Source: Brevibacillus laterosporus DSM 25
Lineage (GTDB): Bacteria > Bacillota > Bacilli > Brevibacillales > Brevibacillaceae
DNA length: 64,000 bases
Reading direction: 5' to 3'
NCBI RefSeq assembly: GCF_002706795.1
Contig: NZ_CP017705.1
Location: 1,212,501 to 1,276,500, forward strand
The translations under genes were made by a program, and so were the position numbers. Under the pieces are notes generated by a model that was given only the letters and a program-made list of their open reading frames with translations, searched no databases and had not been told where the DNA came from. Below, piece after piece: positions 36,586 through 45,653 of the stretch. Numbering within the stretch: position 1 is the stretch's first letter; each line of letters starts with the position of its first letter.

Positions 36586-37233
36586 ATGCGTTTAGAAGAT
36601 TTTATGCGCAAACAGGTAGTCACAGCTACCGCAACCACAAGTATACGCGAAGCATTAGCCCTCTTAAAGCAAAATCGCATTCGCCATCTACCAGTCCTAG
36701 ATAATCAAATTCTTGTCGGAATCGTCTCCGACCGAGACCTACGTGATGCACTCCCCTCTTCTCTATACGCCAGATCCGATGACCATATTATCATGACCAA
36801 ACCAGTACAAGAGATTATGAATACAGAGGTTATAACCGCTCACCCTCTTGATTTTCTTGAGGAGGCTGCCAAAACCATGTACGAGTACAAAGTGGGGTCA
36901 TTGCCAGTGCTCGAAGAAAACAAATTAGTTGGCATTGTTACAGAATCTGATATTTTATATAAAATGATTGAACTGTTTGGTGTAAACAAAGCAAGCTCTC
37001 AGATAGAAATAGAAGTAGAAGATCGCTACGGTGTGTTAGCGGAGGTAAGTCAGGTTATTCGTGAATCTAAAGTAAATGTGAGCAGTGTTATTGTATTTCC
37101 CTCAGCCACAGAAGGTAAAAAAATTCTGGTTTTTCGAGTGACAACCATGGATACTCGCACGGTGACAAGCATGTTACGTGACAAAGGCTTTCATGTACTC
37201 GACCCGATCAGGGGGGAATTCCTACGTGACTAG
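36586..37233 (+). CDS. acuB: AcuB, CBS-pair and ACT-domain protein
   Basis: 215 residues: two CBS domains (MRLEDFMRKQVVTATATTSI to ~55; VQEIMNTEVITAHPLDFLEE to ~130) and a C-terminal ACT domain from ~140 (IEIEVEDRYGVLAEVSQVIR). CBS pairs bind adenine nucleotides, suggesting energy sensing in acetoin/acetate use. The ATG at 36586 follows GAAAGGAG; the frame is open 7 codons further up without signal. The acuC start overlaps the 3' end. Confidence 0.93.
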   Translation: MRLEDFMRKQVVTATATTSIREALALLKQNRIRHLPVLDNQILVGIVSDRDLRDALPSSLYARSDDHIIMTKPVQEIMNTEVITAHPLDFLEEAAKTMYEYKVGSLPVLEENKLVGIVTESDILYKMIELFGVNKASSQIEIEVEDRYGVLAEVSQVIRESKVNVSSVIVFPSATEGKKILVFRVTTMDTRTVTSMLRDKGFHVLDPIRGEFLRD

Positions 37234-38380
37234 TACCCCCCGTCTAATCTATTCAGCTGACTATACCAAATATTTTTTTCATGAGGAACATCCCTTTAAT
37301 CAAAGACGTCTATTACTCACATATGACCTCATGCAAGCTTATGGATTACTAACTTCAGAAAATATTATGGCTCCACGCCATGCCACCGACGAAGAATTAC
37401 TGCTCGTACATGATCCACGATACCTAGAGATAGTGAAGCGACAGGGTACCCAACAAGAAGAATTACCGCTTGCACCAAGCTATGGCTTAGGTACCGAAGA
37501 TGTCCCCATATTTGAAAATATGCATGAAGCCACATCTCTTATTGTGGGAGGAACTATCTCGGCAGTCGATATCGTGATGAATGGACAGGCGGAACACTCC
37601 TTTAATCCTGCTGGTGGGTTGCATCATGCCTTTCGTGGGAAAGCATCCGGCTTCTGTATTTACAACGATTGCTCTGTAGCAATCGCATACATACGCAAAC
37701 ATTGGAATGCCCGCGTCTTGTATATTGATACAGATGCCCATCATGGTGACGGCGTTCAATGGGCCTTTTATGACGACCCCAATGTCATGACGATCTCCCT
37801 GCATGAGACAGGAAAATATCTTTTTCCAGGTACAGGAAATGTAACGGAGCGTGGAGATGGCCAAGGCTTTGGTTATTGTGTAAATGTACCACTTGATGCT
37901 TTCACCGAAGATGACTCTTTCCTAGAAATTTACGAAGCCCTCCTCCCTAGAATCGCACATGGTTTTCAACCTGATATTATCATTACTCAAAATGGTTGCG
38001 ATGCCCACAACTACGATCCCCTCACACATTTGAGTTGCTCTATGCGTATCTATCAGCACATCCCCCGACTTGCCCATAAACTAGCTCATGAGTTATGTCA
38101 AGGAAGATGGGTAGCCGTTGGCGGTGGAGGCTATGATATTTGGCGTGTTGTTCCTCGTGCTTGGACTCTACTATGGAGCGAGATGACAGATCAATGGCTA
38201 TCAGACGGTCCACTTCCCACTGAATGGTTACAAAAATGGCTGCCGTACAGCCCCTTGGAGTTACCTACCTGTTTGTTTGATGATGTGAGTACTTTCATGA
38301 CGATTCCAAGGCGTGGTGAAATTAGCGAAAAAAATCGTCTATCTTTGGGAAAAGCAATCTTGCATGCTCCTCATCGGTGA
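37226..38380 (+). CDS. acuC: AcuC, class I histone deacetylase-like protein deacetylase
   Basis: Zinc hydrolase that removes acetyl from AcsA. Active-site motifs: NPAGGLHHAFRGKASGFCIY (paired His), YIDTDAHHGDGVQWAFYDD (zinc Asp and His), ISLHETGKYLFPGTG, and ITQNGCDAHNYDPLTHL (second zinc Asp), then VGGGGYD. I place the start at GTG 37226, overlapping the acuB stop, with AGGGGGG 9 bases before it; the protein is then 384 residues, as for B. subtilis AcuC. Confidence 0.94.
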   Translation: MTSTPRLIYSADYTKYFFHEEHPFNQRRLLLTYDLMQAYGLLTSENIMAPRHATDEELLLVHDPRYLEIVKRQGTQQEELPLAPSYGLGTEDVPIFENMHEATSLIVGGTISAVDIVMNGQAEHSFNPAGGLHHAFRGKASGFCIYNDCSVAIAYIRKHWNARVLYIDTDAHHGDGVQWAFYDDPNVMTISLHETGKYLFPGTGNVTERGDGQGFGYCVNVPLDAFTEDDSFLEIYEALLPRIAHGFQPDIIITQNGCDAHNYDPLTHLSCSMRIYQHIPRLAHKLAHELCQGRWVAVGGGGYDIWRVVPRAWTLLWSEMTDQWLSDGPLPTEWLQKWLPYSPLELPTCLFDDVSTFMTIPRRGEISEKNRLSLGKAILHAPHR

Positions 38381-38453
38381 CTTACTATCTTAACTTTCCT
38401 ATTTTTCTCTAAAATTCAATCTCTTTAAGAGGAAAGATTTTTACGTATCCTTT

Positions 38454-38497
38454 CTAAAAAATAGGAAGAGGTATGCAGATACCGCATACCTCTTCTC
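38454..38497 (-). terminator. shared terminator, acuC / CatE-like gene
   Basis: GAAGAGGTATGC pairs perfectly with GCATACCTCTTC. On the minus strand it is followed by TATTTTTTA, closing the dioxygenase gene; it probably also stops acuC transcripts. Confidence 0.8.
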
Positions 38498-38523
38498 TTA
38501 CCATATCGATAGCACCTACACTA

Positions 38524-39375
38524 TTACACTACTAAACGGATAGTATTGCCAAACGGATCTTTCGTAATCATTATCCCGTTTTCTCCTTTGATGGATGCCC
38601 CGAAACTTTTCACCTGCTGAACCATTCTTTCTCTCGATTCCTCGTCAGGTAATACCAGCGTATAAGATTGTAATCCAACGCTATTCGGACTTGGCGCAGA
38701 TGCTCCAGCGCTTACCCATGTATTCAAACCGATATGATGATGGTATTTTCCTGTTGATATAAAGAGTGCCTGGCTCCCATATCTAGATACGACTTCAAAC
38801 CCAAGCCCCTGTGTATAAAATTCCTCTGCCTGCTGTAAATTCGCTACCTGTAAATGGATATGTCCCATGATCGTACCACTTGGTAGTCCTTTCCAGTTTT
38901 CTTCTTTATTCTCTTGCAAAAGACCTTCGATATCCAAGGGTTCTGTGCTCATTCCTACAGAGTCGCCCTCCCAAACCCATGTTTCAGATGGTCGATCTAC
39001 ATAAATTTCAATTCCATTCCCATCAGGGTCTGCTAAATAAACGGCCTCACTAACAAGATGATCAGAAGCTCCCTGTAACGGATAGCCTTCTTGAAGAAGA
39101 TGTAACAGAGTATTAGCCAAATCAGCACGGCTAGGAACTAAGAGTGCGAAATGATATAATCCTGTCTTCCATGGTTCTTTCGGTGCTACATTATCTGGCT
39201 GCTCAATTGTTACCAGTGGTGTTTTTCCATTAGCAGTAAAAACTACTTTTGTTTCCGTACGATCGAGAATCTGAAATCCCAACATATCTTTGTAAAATGC
39301 TATAGAACGCTCTATATTTTCGATGATAAGATGAACCTGACTTACAAATGTATATGGATAGCCATGGAAATTCAT
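38524..39375 (-). CDS. CatE-like VOC-family extradiol dioxygenase
   Basis: Two-module vicinal oxygen chelate protein of 283 residues, like B. subtilis CatE (catechol 2,3-dioxygenase). Module 1: VHLIIENIERSIAFYKDMLG, with HFALLVPS and YLADPDGNGIEIYVDRP. Module 2: MGHIHLQVANLQQAEEFYTQ, HHHIGLNTW and ITKDPFGNTIRL. Metal ligands expected are the His in MGHIHL, HHHIGLN and a C-terminal Glu; the last position reads NTIRLV here rather than a clear Glu-containing strand, so activity is not certain. The ATG at 39375 has AGGGG 9 bases before it. Alone, with a palindromic operator-like region upstream. Confidence 0.85.
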   Translation of the reverse strand: MNFHGYPYTFVSQVHLIIENIERSIAFYKDMLGFQILDRTETKVVFTANGKTPLVTIEQPDNVAPKEPWKTGLYHFALLVPSRADLANTLLHLLQEGYPLQGASDHLVSEAVYLADPDGNGIEIYVDRPSETWVWEGDSVGMSTEPLDIEGLLQENKEENWKGLPSGTIMGHIHLQVANLQQAEEFYTQGLGFEVVSRYGSQALFISTGKYHHHIGLNTWVSAGASAPSPNSVGLQSYTLVLPDEESRERMVQQVKSFGASIKGENGIMITKDPFGNTIRLVV

Positions 39376-39429
39376 TCTTTCCAACCCCTTTTGCTCATAT
39401 ATGATCTTACATTTTTTATTATTAATTAA

Positions 39430-39456
39430 AAGTAAGTTGATTACTTATTGTAAGTA
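39430..39456. promoter_or_regulatory. overlapping palindromes upstream of the CatE-like gene
   Basis: AAGTAA-gttga-TTACTT (39430-39446) overlaps TACTTA-ttg-TAAGTA (39442-39456). Short AT-rich dyads of this type are the usual targets of DUF24/MarR thiol- or quinone-sensing repressors (YodB/CatR class) that control catE-type genes in bacilli. The match to a specific regulator is inferred; no such regulator is seen in the window. Confidence 0.5.
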
Positions 39457-39535
39457 TACAGAATAACAAAGTTCTTGTCAATTTATTATCTATCGTAACG
39501 TACCAAGAGGGATTCTCCCACTCCGATCGGAAAGG

Positions 39536-39584
39536 AAAAACGGATTCGTACGATGCATGAAGCATACGATACAAATCCGCTTTT
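39536..39584 (-). terminator. terminator of the glutaredoxin/mtnN unit
   Basis: On the minus strand AAAAGCGGATT pairs with AATCCGTTTTT, with inner GTATGC/GCATCG-like pairing, followed by T-rich sequence. Symmetrical enough to act both ways. Confidence 0.75.
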
Positions 39585-39637
39585 GTAATGTAAGCGATCC
39601 TTACTAGTAAGTATGAATGAATCTGCTTATTTTTATG

Positions 39638-39880
39638 TTATTTTGATTTCCCTAACATTTGTAAAATACCATCAGGCTGGTAGCCTTTTACTGCTTTTCC
39701 ATTCACTACAGTAACAGGAACCCCCATAAATCCGAATGCCTCTACTTCTTCCTGATACTGACTACTGCTCATGACATCTCTTACTTCATAAGAAACTGAC
39801 TTCTCATCTAGCATTTTTTTAACCATATCGCACTCAATGCAGCCTTTTGTGGAATAAACAATTGCCGTTGATTGACTCAT
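39638..39880 (-). CDS. glutaredoxin-like (NrdH type) redox protein
   Basis: 80 residues with a thioredoxin-fold CxxC: VYSTKGCIECDMVKKML, then the cis-proline GVPVTVVNGKAVKGYQPDGI. Cytosolic dithiol reductant. It starts 5 bases after the mtnN stop, so it is co-transcribed with it. Partner unknown; ribonucleotide reductase is not in the window. Confidence 0.9.
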   Translation of the reverse strand: MSQSTAIVYSTKGCIECDMVKKMLDEKSVSYEVRDVMSSSQYQEEVEAFGFMGVPVTVVNGKAVKGYQPDGILQMLGKSK

Positions 39881-39885
39881 TCTTA

Positions 39886-40596
39886 TTAAGCCCCCTCTTT
39901 TTCCATAGTATGAAGCATATTACTTACCATTTGATAGGAACGCTTGGAAGCGAGTTGCGTAAATTCAAGGAAATTAACTTGTGCAGAACCATCTGCACAA
40001 TCAGACATCGCTCGTACAATAACAAAAGGCACCTCGTTCATGGAGCATACTTGAGCGACTGCTGCACCTTCCATTTCCGTGCATGCTGCTTGAAATGTTT
40101 CCGATAATTGTTGGACTTTTTGACGATCTGCAATGAATTGATCCCCTGATAGGATACGTCCTGTAACAATCTGAATATCATCTTCTAACTGACGACCCGC
40201 ATTCATTGCCAATTCCTTTAATTTATCATCTGCAATCCAACACCATGTTTTCTCATAAGGAATCTCCCCAGGTTTGAAGCCAAGTGAAGTAGCATCGATA
40301 TCATGCTGCATACAATCTGTGGAGATAACGATGTCACCAATGTGTAAATCAGGATGGACAGCGCCTGCCACACCAGTAAAGATCACCTGACTCACCTGAA
40401 ATTCTTGAATGAGGATTTGTGTGCAGACAGCAGCATTCACTTTACCTACACCCGACTTGCAGAGCACTACTTTCTTCCCCTGATATTCACCTATATGATA
40501 AGTTATACCCGCTTTTGTTACGGTTACTTTATTTCGCATGTCTTCTAAATACAGAGCAATCTCTTCATCCATCGCTCCCATGATTCCGATAATCAT
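39886..40596 (-). CDS. mtnN: 5'-methylthioadenosine/S-adenosylhomocysteine nucleosidase
   Basis: Cleaves MTA and SAH to adenine and the thioribose moiety in methionine salvage. Starts MIIGIMGAMDEEIALYLEDM, with TGVAGAVHPDLHIGDIVIS, the specificity region TEMEGAAVAQVC and the catalytic Asp in VIVRAMSDCADGSA. Length 236. The ATG at 40596 has GAGGTGAG before it. It lies 19 bases after the ccpA stop on the same strand. Confidence 0.95.
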   Translation of the reverse strand: MIIGIMGAMDEEIALYLEDMRNKVTVTKAGITYHIGEYQGKKVVLCKSGVGKVNAAVCTQILIQEFQVSQVIFTGVAGAVHPDLHIGDIVISTDCMQHDIDATSLGFKPGEIPYEKTWCWIADDKLKELAMNAGRQLEDDIQIVTGRILSGDQFIADRQKVQQLSETFQAACTEMEGAAVAQVCSMNEVPFVIVRAMSDCADGSAQVNFLEFTQLASKRSYQMVSNMLHTMEKEGA

Positions 40597-40615
40597 TTTC
40601 TCACCTCTATCTTGG

Positions 40616-41632
40616 TTACTCGTCTTCTGCCAATTCCTTTGTGCTTTGACGATACTCAATCCGATGTGGCAATAATACAATATGATCTTCAACTTGTTCG
40701 TTATTCATATACTTGGTTAGTAATCTCATAGCAACGGCCCCAATATCATACATTGGTTGGACAACTGTAGACAGACGAGGACGTACCATCTCTGCTAACC
40801 GCACATTGTCATGACCAATCACTTCCACATCTTCGGGTACAGAGTGTCCTAAATCCTGAACAGCATGAATCGCTCCTATTGCCATTTCATCGCTAGCCGC
40901 GAATACGGCTGTTGGTGGTTCTGCGAGTTTCATGAAGTCCCCCATACTTTGCAAACCTGATTCATAGCGGAATGAACCATTGGCAACCAATTGTTCATCA
41001 TAAGATAGACCCGCATCCAATAACGCTTGTTTATAACCCTCAAAGCGCACCAGTCCTTCTAATGGGTATGACATTGGACCTGTAATGATTGCAATGCGTT
41101 TATGCCCACGTTTAATGAGTGCTTGAGTAGCATCATAAGCCGCTTGGAAGTGATCAATTGTCACTGCTGGTAGTTTTCCTTCTGGGTCACGAGTAGCTGC
41201 TAGAACCGTTGGAATGGAAGCCGTTTTTAATGAATGAAAATGATCTTCTTTGATCTCAGCTCCCATGAATAACAATCCATCTACTTGTTTTTCTAATAAG
41301 GTATTGATTAACTGCAATTCTTTTTCTAAACGGTGATCCGAGTTACAAAGAATAATATTGTATTTATACATGGTAGCGATATCTTCAATCCCCCGTGCTA
41401 GCTCAGAAAAGAACTGACTGGAAATATCCGGAATGATAACCCCTACTGTTGTGGTTCTCTTACTTGCTAGCCCTCTGGCTACTGCATTTGGGCGATAACC
41501 TAGGCGTTCAATAGCTGTCATCACTTTTTTACGTGTTAATGGCTTAACATTCGGATTGCCATTAACGACCCTTGATACGGTCGCCATCGATACTCCTGCT
41601 TCACGTGCTACATCATATATTGTAATTGGCAT
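40616..41632 (-). CDS. ccpA: catabolite control protein A
   Basis: LacI/GalR-family master regulator of carbon catabolite control; binds cre sites with HPr-Ser46-P. The DNA-binding head [20 protein letters not shown] and hinge [20 protein letters not shown] are almost those of B. subtilis CcpA, and the effector domain contains [19 protein letters not shown]. Length 338. The flanking order acuABC ... ccpA - aroA ... ytxJ also matches that in B. subtilis. A possible target is the cre-like site at 2083. Confidence 0.96.
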   Translation of the reverse strand: MPITIYDVAREAGVSMATVSRVVNGNPNVKPLTRKKVMTAIERLGYRPNAVARGLASKRTTTVGVIIPDISSQFFSELARGIEDIATMYKYNIILCNSDHRLEKELQLINTLLEKQVDGLLFMGAEIKEDHFHSLKTASIPTVLAATRDPEGKLPAVTIDHFQAAYDATQALIKRGHKRIAIITGPMSYPLEGLVRFEGYKQALLDAGLSYDEQLVANGSFRYESGLQSMGDFMKLAEPPTAVFAASDEMAIGAIHAVQDLGHSVPEDVEVIGHDNVRLAEMVRPRLSTVVQPMYDIGAVAMRLLTKYMNNEQVEDHIVLLPHRIEYRQSTKELAEDE

Positions 41633-41955
41633 ATTACGTCCACCTATCTTTTCCAGATTATACCTTTCAGTATTATTTTCATAAATTTATAGCCATATAA
41701 TACGATATGATACCCATAGTTGCAACCGTTTTCTCGGTCTACATTTTTCCTATTAACGGCATGATTTCGCAGTTTTGGTCCTTTTGTCTCTTGATCTGAT
41801 GGTTTCGATAGAAAAGAGTCCGAAAGAAACCACCACCTTACACGCTGCATTCTCAAGTTATGTATAACTATACTTCTAACTCACCCTACCATAAGAGAAA
41901 AGCAGACCACTCCGATGAGAGGCCTGCTACGGTTACACACAGTTCGGTTCTGCTT
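41633..41955. promoter_or_regulatory. ccpA upstream region with weak cre-like motif
   Basis: About 320 bases without a supported gene. A degenerate cre-like match (GAGAAAACGGTTGCAA on the minus strand, near 41722-41737) has three deviations from consensus and could mediate autoregulation. The aroA terminator lies at 41895-41929. Confidence 0.35.
41895..41929 (-). terminator. terminator of the DAHP synthase gene
   Basis: On the minus strand AGCAGGCC pairs with GGTCTGCT and is followed by TTTCT. Confidence 0.75.
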
Positions 41956-43050
41956 TTACTTCACAATAGCGATTTCTGGTTTGTAAAGACCAGAAGCATA
42001 AAGTTCATCTAGCATTTCATTGAAAGCCGGGATAGTCAGCTGTTGTTTTGCATCGGACAATGCTACATCTGGATCAGGATGAACTTCAACCATGATACCA
42101 TCAGAACCTACTGCCAAACCAGCTTTCGCTGTTGGAAGCAATAGGTCTCGGCGACCAGTCGAATGGGTCACATCTACAAATACAGGTAAATGAGTCTCTT
42201 GTTTTAAGATTGGCACAGCAGAGATATCAAGGGTGTTGCGAGTCGCTTTTTCGTACGTGCGAATACCGCGTTCGCAAAGCATAACCTGCGTATTTCCTTC
42301 TGATAAAATATATTCAGCAGCGTAAATGAATTCTTCGATGGTCGCTGAAAGCCCTCGTTTTAATAGGATAGGATGGTTAGTGCGACCCGCTGCTTTTAGC
42401 AGTTCGAAGTTTTGCATGTTACGTGCGCCAATTTGAATAACATCCACATATTTTGTTGCCATTTCAAGATCAGCTGGTGTTACGATCTCGCTAATGGTCA
42501 CTAAATTAAACTCATCCCCGATACGTTTCAGGATCTCTAATCCTTCCGCTCCAAGTCCTTGGAAGTCATATGGAGAAGTACGTGGCTTGTATGCTCCACC
42601 GCGAAGTACACGTAGTCCTTGTTTCACGTGATTTTCAGCCACAGCACGAACTTGATCATAGCTTTCAACCGAGCATGGTCCAGCAATCAGAACCTTCTCT
42701 TTTCCACCAAATTCCACACCTTTAATCGTAAGGACCGTATCCTCTAGTTGTTTTTTACGGCTAACTAGTAGAATTTTTTTGTCCTCGTCCTTTTGCAGGT
42801 CAAGAGAAGCGCTGAAGATTTGTTTGAATAAATGACGAATGGCTTCGTCGCTGAACGGTCCATTATTATTCTCTACAATTAGATTCAACATGTCGCGCTC
42901 ACGTTCTGGATCAAAACGATTTACGCCCTGCTTGCTCTTCTCTTGGCCTAACTCTTGAACCAAAGAGGCACGCTTGTTGATTAATTCTAATAATTGCAAA
43001 TTAATTGTGTCTAATTGTCGGCGAATGGCCTCAATTTGTTCATTTCTCAT
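41956..43050 (-). CDS. aroA: bifunctional chorismate mutase / DAHP synthase
   Basis: First enzyme of the shikimate pathway with an N-terminal AroQ chorismate mutase domain (residues 1-85: [20 protein letters not shown]) that serves as feedback sensor. The KDPG/KDO8P-type DAHP synthase domain shows [31 protein letters not shown], and the metal ligands in CERGIRTYE and [11 protein letters not shown]. 364 residues, the B. subtilis AroA(G) layout. It is divergent from the FtsA-like gene. Confidence 0.97.
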   Translation of the reverse strand: MRNEQIEAIRRQLDTINLQLLELINKRASLVQELGQEKSKQGVNRFDPERERDMLNLIVENNNGPFSDEAIRHLFKQIFSASLDLQKDEDKKILLVSRKKQLEDTVLTIKGVEFGGKEKVLIAGPCSVESYDQVRAVAENHVKQGLRVLRGGAYKPRTSPYDFQGLGAEGLEILKRIGDEFNLVTISEIVTPADLEMATKYVDVIQIGARNMQNFELLKAAGRTNHPILLKRGLSATIEEFIYAAEYILSEGNTQVMLCERGIRTYEKATRNTLDISAVPILKQETHLPVFVDVTHSTGRRDLLLPTAKAGLAVGSDGIMVEVHPDPDVALSDAKQQLTIPAFNEMLDELYASGLYKPEIAIVK

Positions 43051-43315
43051 CTCTACTCCACCCTTCTACTTTTTCCCTTATCGTTTGCAAATCACAGTAT
43101 GGTTATACATAATACGTTCTGAGTTATCTGTTATTATAGTAGATGATTAGACGTTTGACCAGCCCTTTAGTACCAAAAAGCGCGAAAGTAATTGTTACAA
43201 GCCATAATTTTTTTGAAAAAGGTTAATTTAATAGGGTTTTATTATCTTTAGAAGCTAGTATATGATAGAGAAAATACGTAAATCTTCCATTCCAGATGGG
43301 AAGGAGACAATTCAT

Positions 43316-45502
43316 TTGTTAGAAGAACATGTAGATAAGCAAAATAACACTCTTTTTGCTTTAGATATTGGTACTCGTAGTGTAGTAGGACTCATTGTAG
43401 AACCACTTGCAGACAAAGACAAATTTCAAATTAAAGATTGTTACATTTTAGAGCATAAGGAACGCTCCATGCTAGATGGACAAATCCACGATGTTCTTGC
43501 AGTCGCTGAAGTAATAGAGAGGATCAAGCAGCATTTATCTCAAAAGCATGGTCCCTTACAAGAAGTAGCAGTGGCAGCAGCAGGACGCTCGCTGAAAACA
43601 AAGCGCGTGCGCTTCGAGCTTCCTATCTCCCATTTACCTGTGTTGACCAAAGATGATGTGCTTACTCTCGAATTTTCTGCTGTACAAAAGGCGCAAGCTG
43701 AATTAGCTCAAGAGCTGAATGAAATGGATATTACACGCTATTATTGCGTAGGGTACAGTGTGGTTAACTACCATTTAGATGAGGAAATTATCGGTAGCCT
43801 AATCGATCAACGTGGAACGAACGCTTCTGTTGATGTTATCGCAACATTTCTCCCACGTATGGTTGTGGATTCCTTGTTAGCAGCCCTCAAACGAAGTGGC
43901 CTAGAGATGAAGGCCCTTACCTTAGAGCCGATTGCTGCCATTCATGTGTTGATTCCTACCACGATGCGACGATTAAATATAGCACTAGTTGATATTGGTG
44001 CTGGTACCTCTGATATTGCTTTAACAGAAGAGGGCAGTATTACGGCTTATGGTATGGTACCAACGGCTGGGGATGAGATTACAGATGCTCTTATGAATGC
44101 ATATTTACTTGATTTCCCTGTTGCAGAAGAAGTAAAGCGTCATTTACATGATCAAGAAACCGTACAATTCCACGACATTTTGGGAATCGAACATGACGTA
44201 GGTGCAGATCAAATCATTGCGGCTATTGATTCTGAAATCGAATCCCTTGCTAAACAGATTTCTCATAAAATTTTAGAACTTAATGGTAAGGCTCCTCAAG
44301 CAGTTATGTTAATTGGGGGCGGAAGCTTAACTCCGACCCTGCCAACAAAAGTAGCTCAGCACTTGGGATTGCCAGCTAACCGTGTTGCTGTTAGAGGTGC
44401 TGATGCAATCAAGCAATTTGTTGGTGAACATCCCTTGCTAAATGGGCCTGCATTTGTAACACCTGTTGGAATTGCTCTCGCTGCACATTCACAACCGATT
44501 CGTTATGTAACAGTGACTATTAATGATACTCCAGTAAGGCTCTTTGACCTTCGTAAAATGACATTAGGTGATGCACTTCTAACGGCTGGTATGGACATGA
44601 AACGCCTACATGGTCGTCCAGGTTTAGCGATGTCAGTCAATGTGAATGGACGTCTTAAAATCATTCCGGGGGAACATGGTACTTCTCCTACCATTTTAAT
44701 TAATGGTCGACCAGGCTCGCTCGACTCTCTCATCTCTGATGGGGACATCATTAGCGTAGTTTCAGGTGAGGATGGTAGCGAAGCAACTGCTTTAGCACAG
44801 GATCTAATTGATTCAAGCACAGCATTGCCTCTCACAATTAATGGTGAGGAGTTTTTACAACTCCCTATTGTTTTGCATAATAGCTTAATCCTACAACACG
44901 ATGCCGTGCTAACTGACCGCATGGATCTAGAGATGCGTCTGCCTAAAACCGTCGGAGAAGCTATTCAGTCTAGCAAGTTTGCCACATTGATACAGGAAGT
45001 AGCTGAAGCTCCCTTATTTACGGTTACATGCAATAAGCAACCCTATTCCCTTCCTCGCAAAGAATTACATATTCTTTTAAATGGGAAAAAAGCTACTTTG
45101 TTGGATTCTGTTTATTCACAAGATACCATCCATTGTGAGATTCACGAGTTAAAAATTCCTACTATTGGTGATTTGATAACTCCAGAGGATATGGTTCAGG
45201 AAACCGTAAATGTCTATGTAAACGACCAACTCATATCCTTAGAAACAGGTCACATGGATATACAGCTAAATGGCAGTTCCGCTACCATGCAAACGCAGCT
45301 ACAACATAATGATGTTGTAACCATACACTCGGCAGTAGGAGAAGCACCTATAGTAAGTGATATATTTCGTTATATAGACATTCCCGCTCAGCCGATTGGG
45401 ACCAACCAGCTACCCAATTTCATCATGAAGGTCAATCATGTTGTAGCTTCCTTCCAAACCCCTTTAGTAAGTGGGGATAAAGTAAAACTATATTGGGAGT
45501 AA
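43316..45502 (+). CDS. FtsA/PilM-like actin-fold ATPase with long C-terminal extension
   Basis: Actin-like fold: phosphate-1 LFALDIGTRSVVGLIVEP, the SHS2/1C region (SLKTKRVRFELPISHLPV), phosphate-2 NIALVDIGAGTSDIALTEEG, and adenosine loop AVMLIGGGSLTPTLPTKVAQ. The last ~330 residues are repeated beta-grasp/SLBB-like segments (VTVTINDTPVRL; LNGKKATLL; VNVYVNDQLISLETG). No amphipathic FtsA membrane anchor is obvious. I prefer the TTG at 43316, with GGGAAGGAG 9 bases before it, over the ATG at 43262, which lacks a ribosome site; the protein is then 728 residues. Probably a scaffold at the membrane; not the main ftsA, as no ftsZ is near. Confidence 0.8.
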   Translation: MLEEHVDKQNNTLFALDIGTRSVVGLIVEPLADKDKFQIKDCYILEHKERSMLDGQIHDVLAVAEVIERIKQHLSQKHGPLQEVAVAAAGRSLKTKRVRFELPISHLPVLTKDDVLTLEFSAVQKAQAELAQELNEMDITRYYCVGYSVVNYHLDEEIIGSLIDQRGTNASVDVIATFLPRMVVDSLLAALKRSGLEMKALTLEPIAAIHVLIPTTMRRLNIALVDIGAGTSDIALTEEGSITAYGMVPTAGDEITDALMNAYLLDFPVAEEVKRHLHDQETVQFHDILGIEHDVGADQIIAAIDSEIESLAKQISHKILELNGKAPQAVMLIGGGSLTPTLPTKVAQHLGLPANRVAVRGADAIKQFVGEHPLLNGPAFVTPVGIALAAHSQPIRYVTVTINDTPVRLFDLRKMTLGDALLTAGMDMKRLHGRPGLAMSVNVNGRLKIIPGEHGTSPTILINGRPGSLDSLISDGDIISVVSGEDGSEATALAQDLIDSSTALPLTINGEEFLQLPIVLHNSLILQHDAVLTDRMDLEMRLPKTVGEAIQSSKFATLIQEVAEAPLFTVTCNKQPYSLPRKELHILLNGKKATLLDSVYSQDTIHCEIHELKIPTIGDLITPEDMVQETVNVYVNDQLISLETGHMDIQLNGSSATMQTQLQHNDVVTIHSAVGEAPIVSDIFRYIDIPAQPIGTNQLPNFIMKVNHVVASFQTPLVSGDKVKLYWE

Positions 45503-45507
45503 AAAAA

Positions 45508-45533
45508 GACCCTATATTAGCTATGGGGTCTCA
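45508..45533. repeat. 26-bp inverted repeat, left copy (terminator hairpin)
   Basis: GACCCTATATTAGCTATGGG continued by GTCTCA. It is itself a hairpin and matches the reverse complement of 47233-47258 at 25 of 26 positions. A seven-A run before it gives a good T-tailed terminator on the minus strand for the anti-sigma gene, and it also ends the FtsA-like gene. Confidence 0.85.
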
Positions 45534-45626
45534 GGCTGTCGAGAAAGTCGACAGCCATTTTTATTTTGTTATATTTTAAGACAACACAGCGTTAATGTGC
45601 TATAATATTCTTTCATTTACATTACC
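45531..45626. repeat. copy B of the ~90-bp hairpin-plus-promoter-like element
   Basis: TCAGGCTGTCGAGAAAGTCG folds as GGCTGTCGA / TCGACAGCC and is followed by ATTTTTATTTT, then AGCGTTAATGTGCTATAATA. Same block order as 5622-5712. The hairpin can act as a plus-strand terminator. Confidence 0.55.
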
Positions 45627-45653
45627 GGTGGGTGATTGTCATCGATTCAACGC

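Noticed and set aside
41722-41737. cre site controlling ccpA
   Set aside because: Three deviations from consensus, including the conserved T; too weak to call as a site and only noted in the region entry.
41644-41856. 70-residue minus-strand frame upstream of ccpA
   Set aside because: Aromatic- and Arg-rich without family features or ribosome site; overlaps the likely ccpA promoter.
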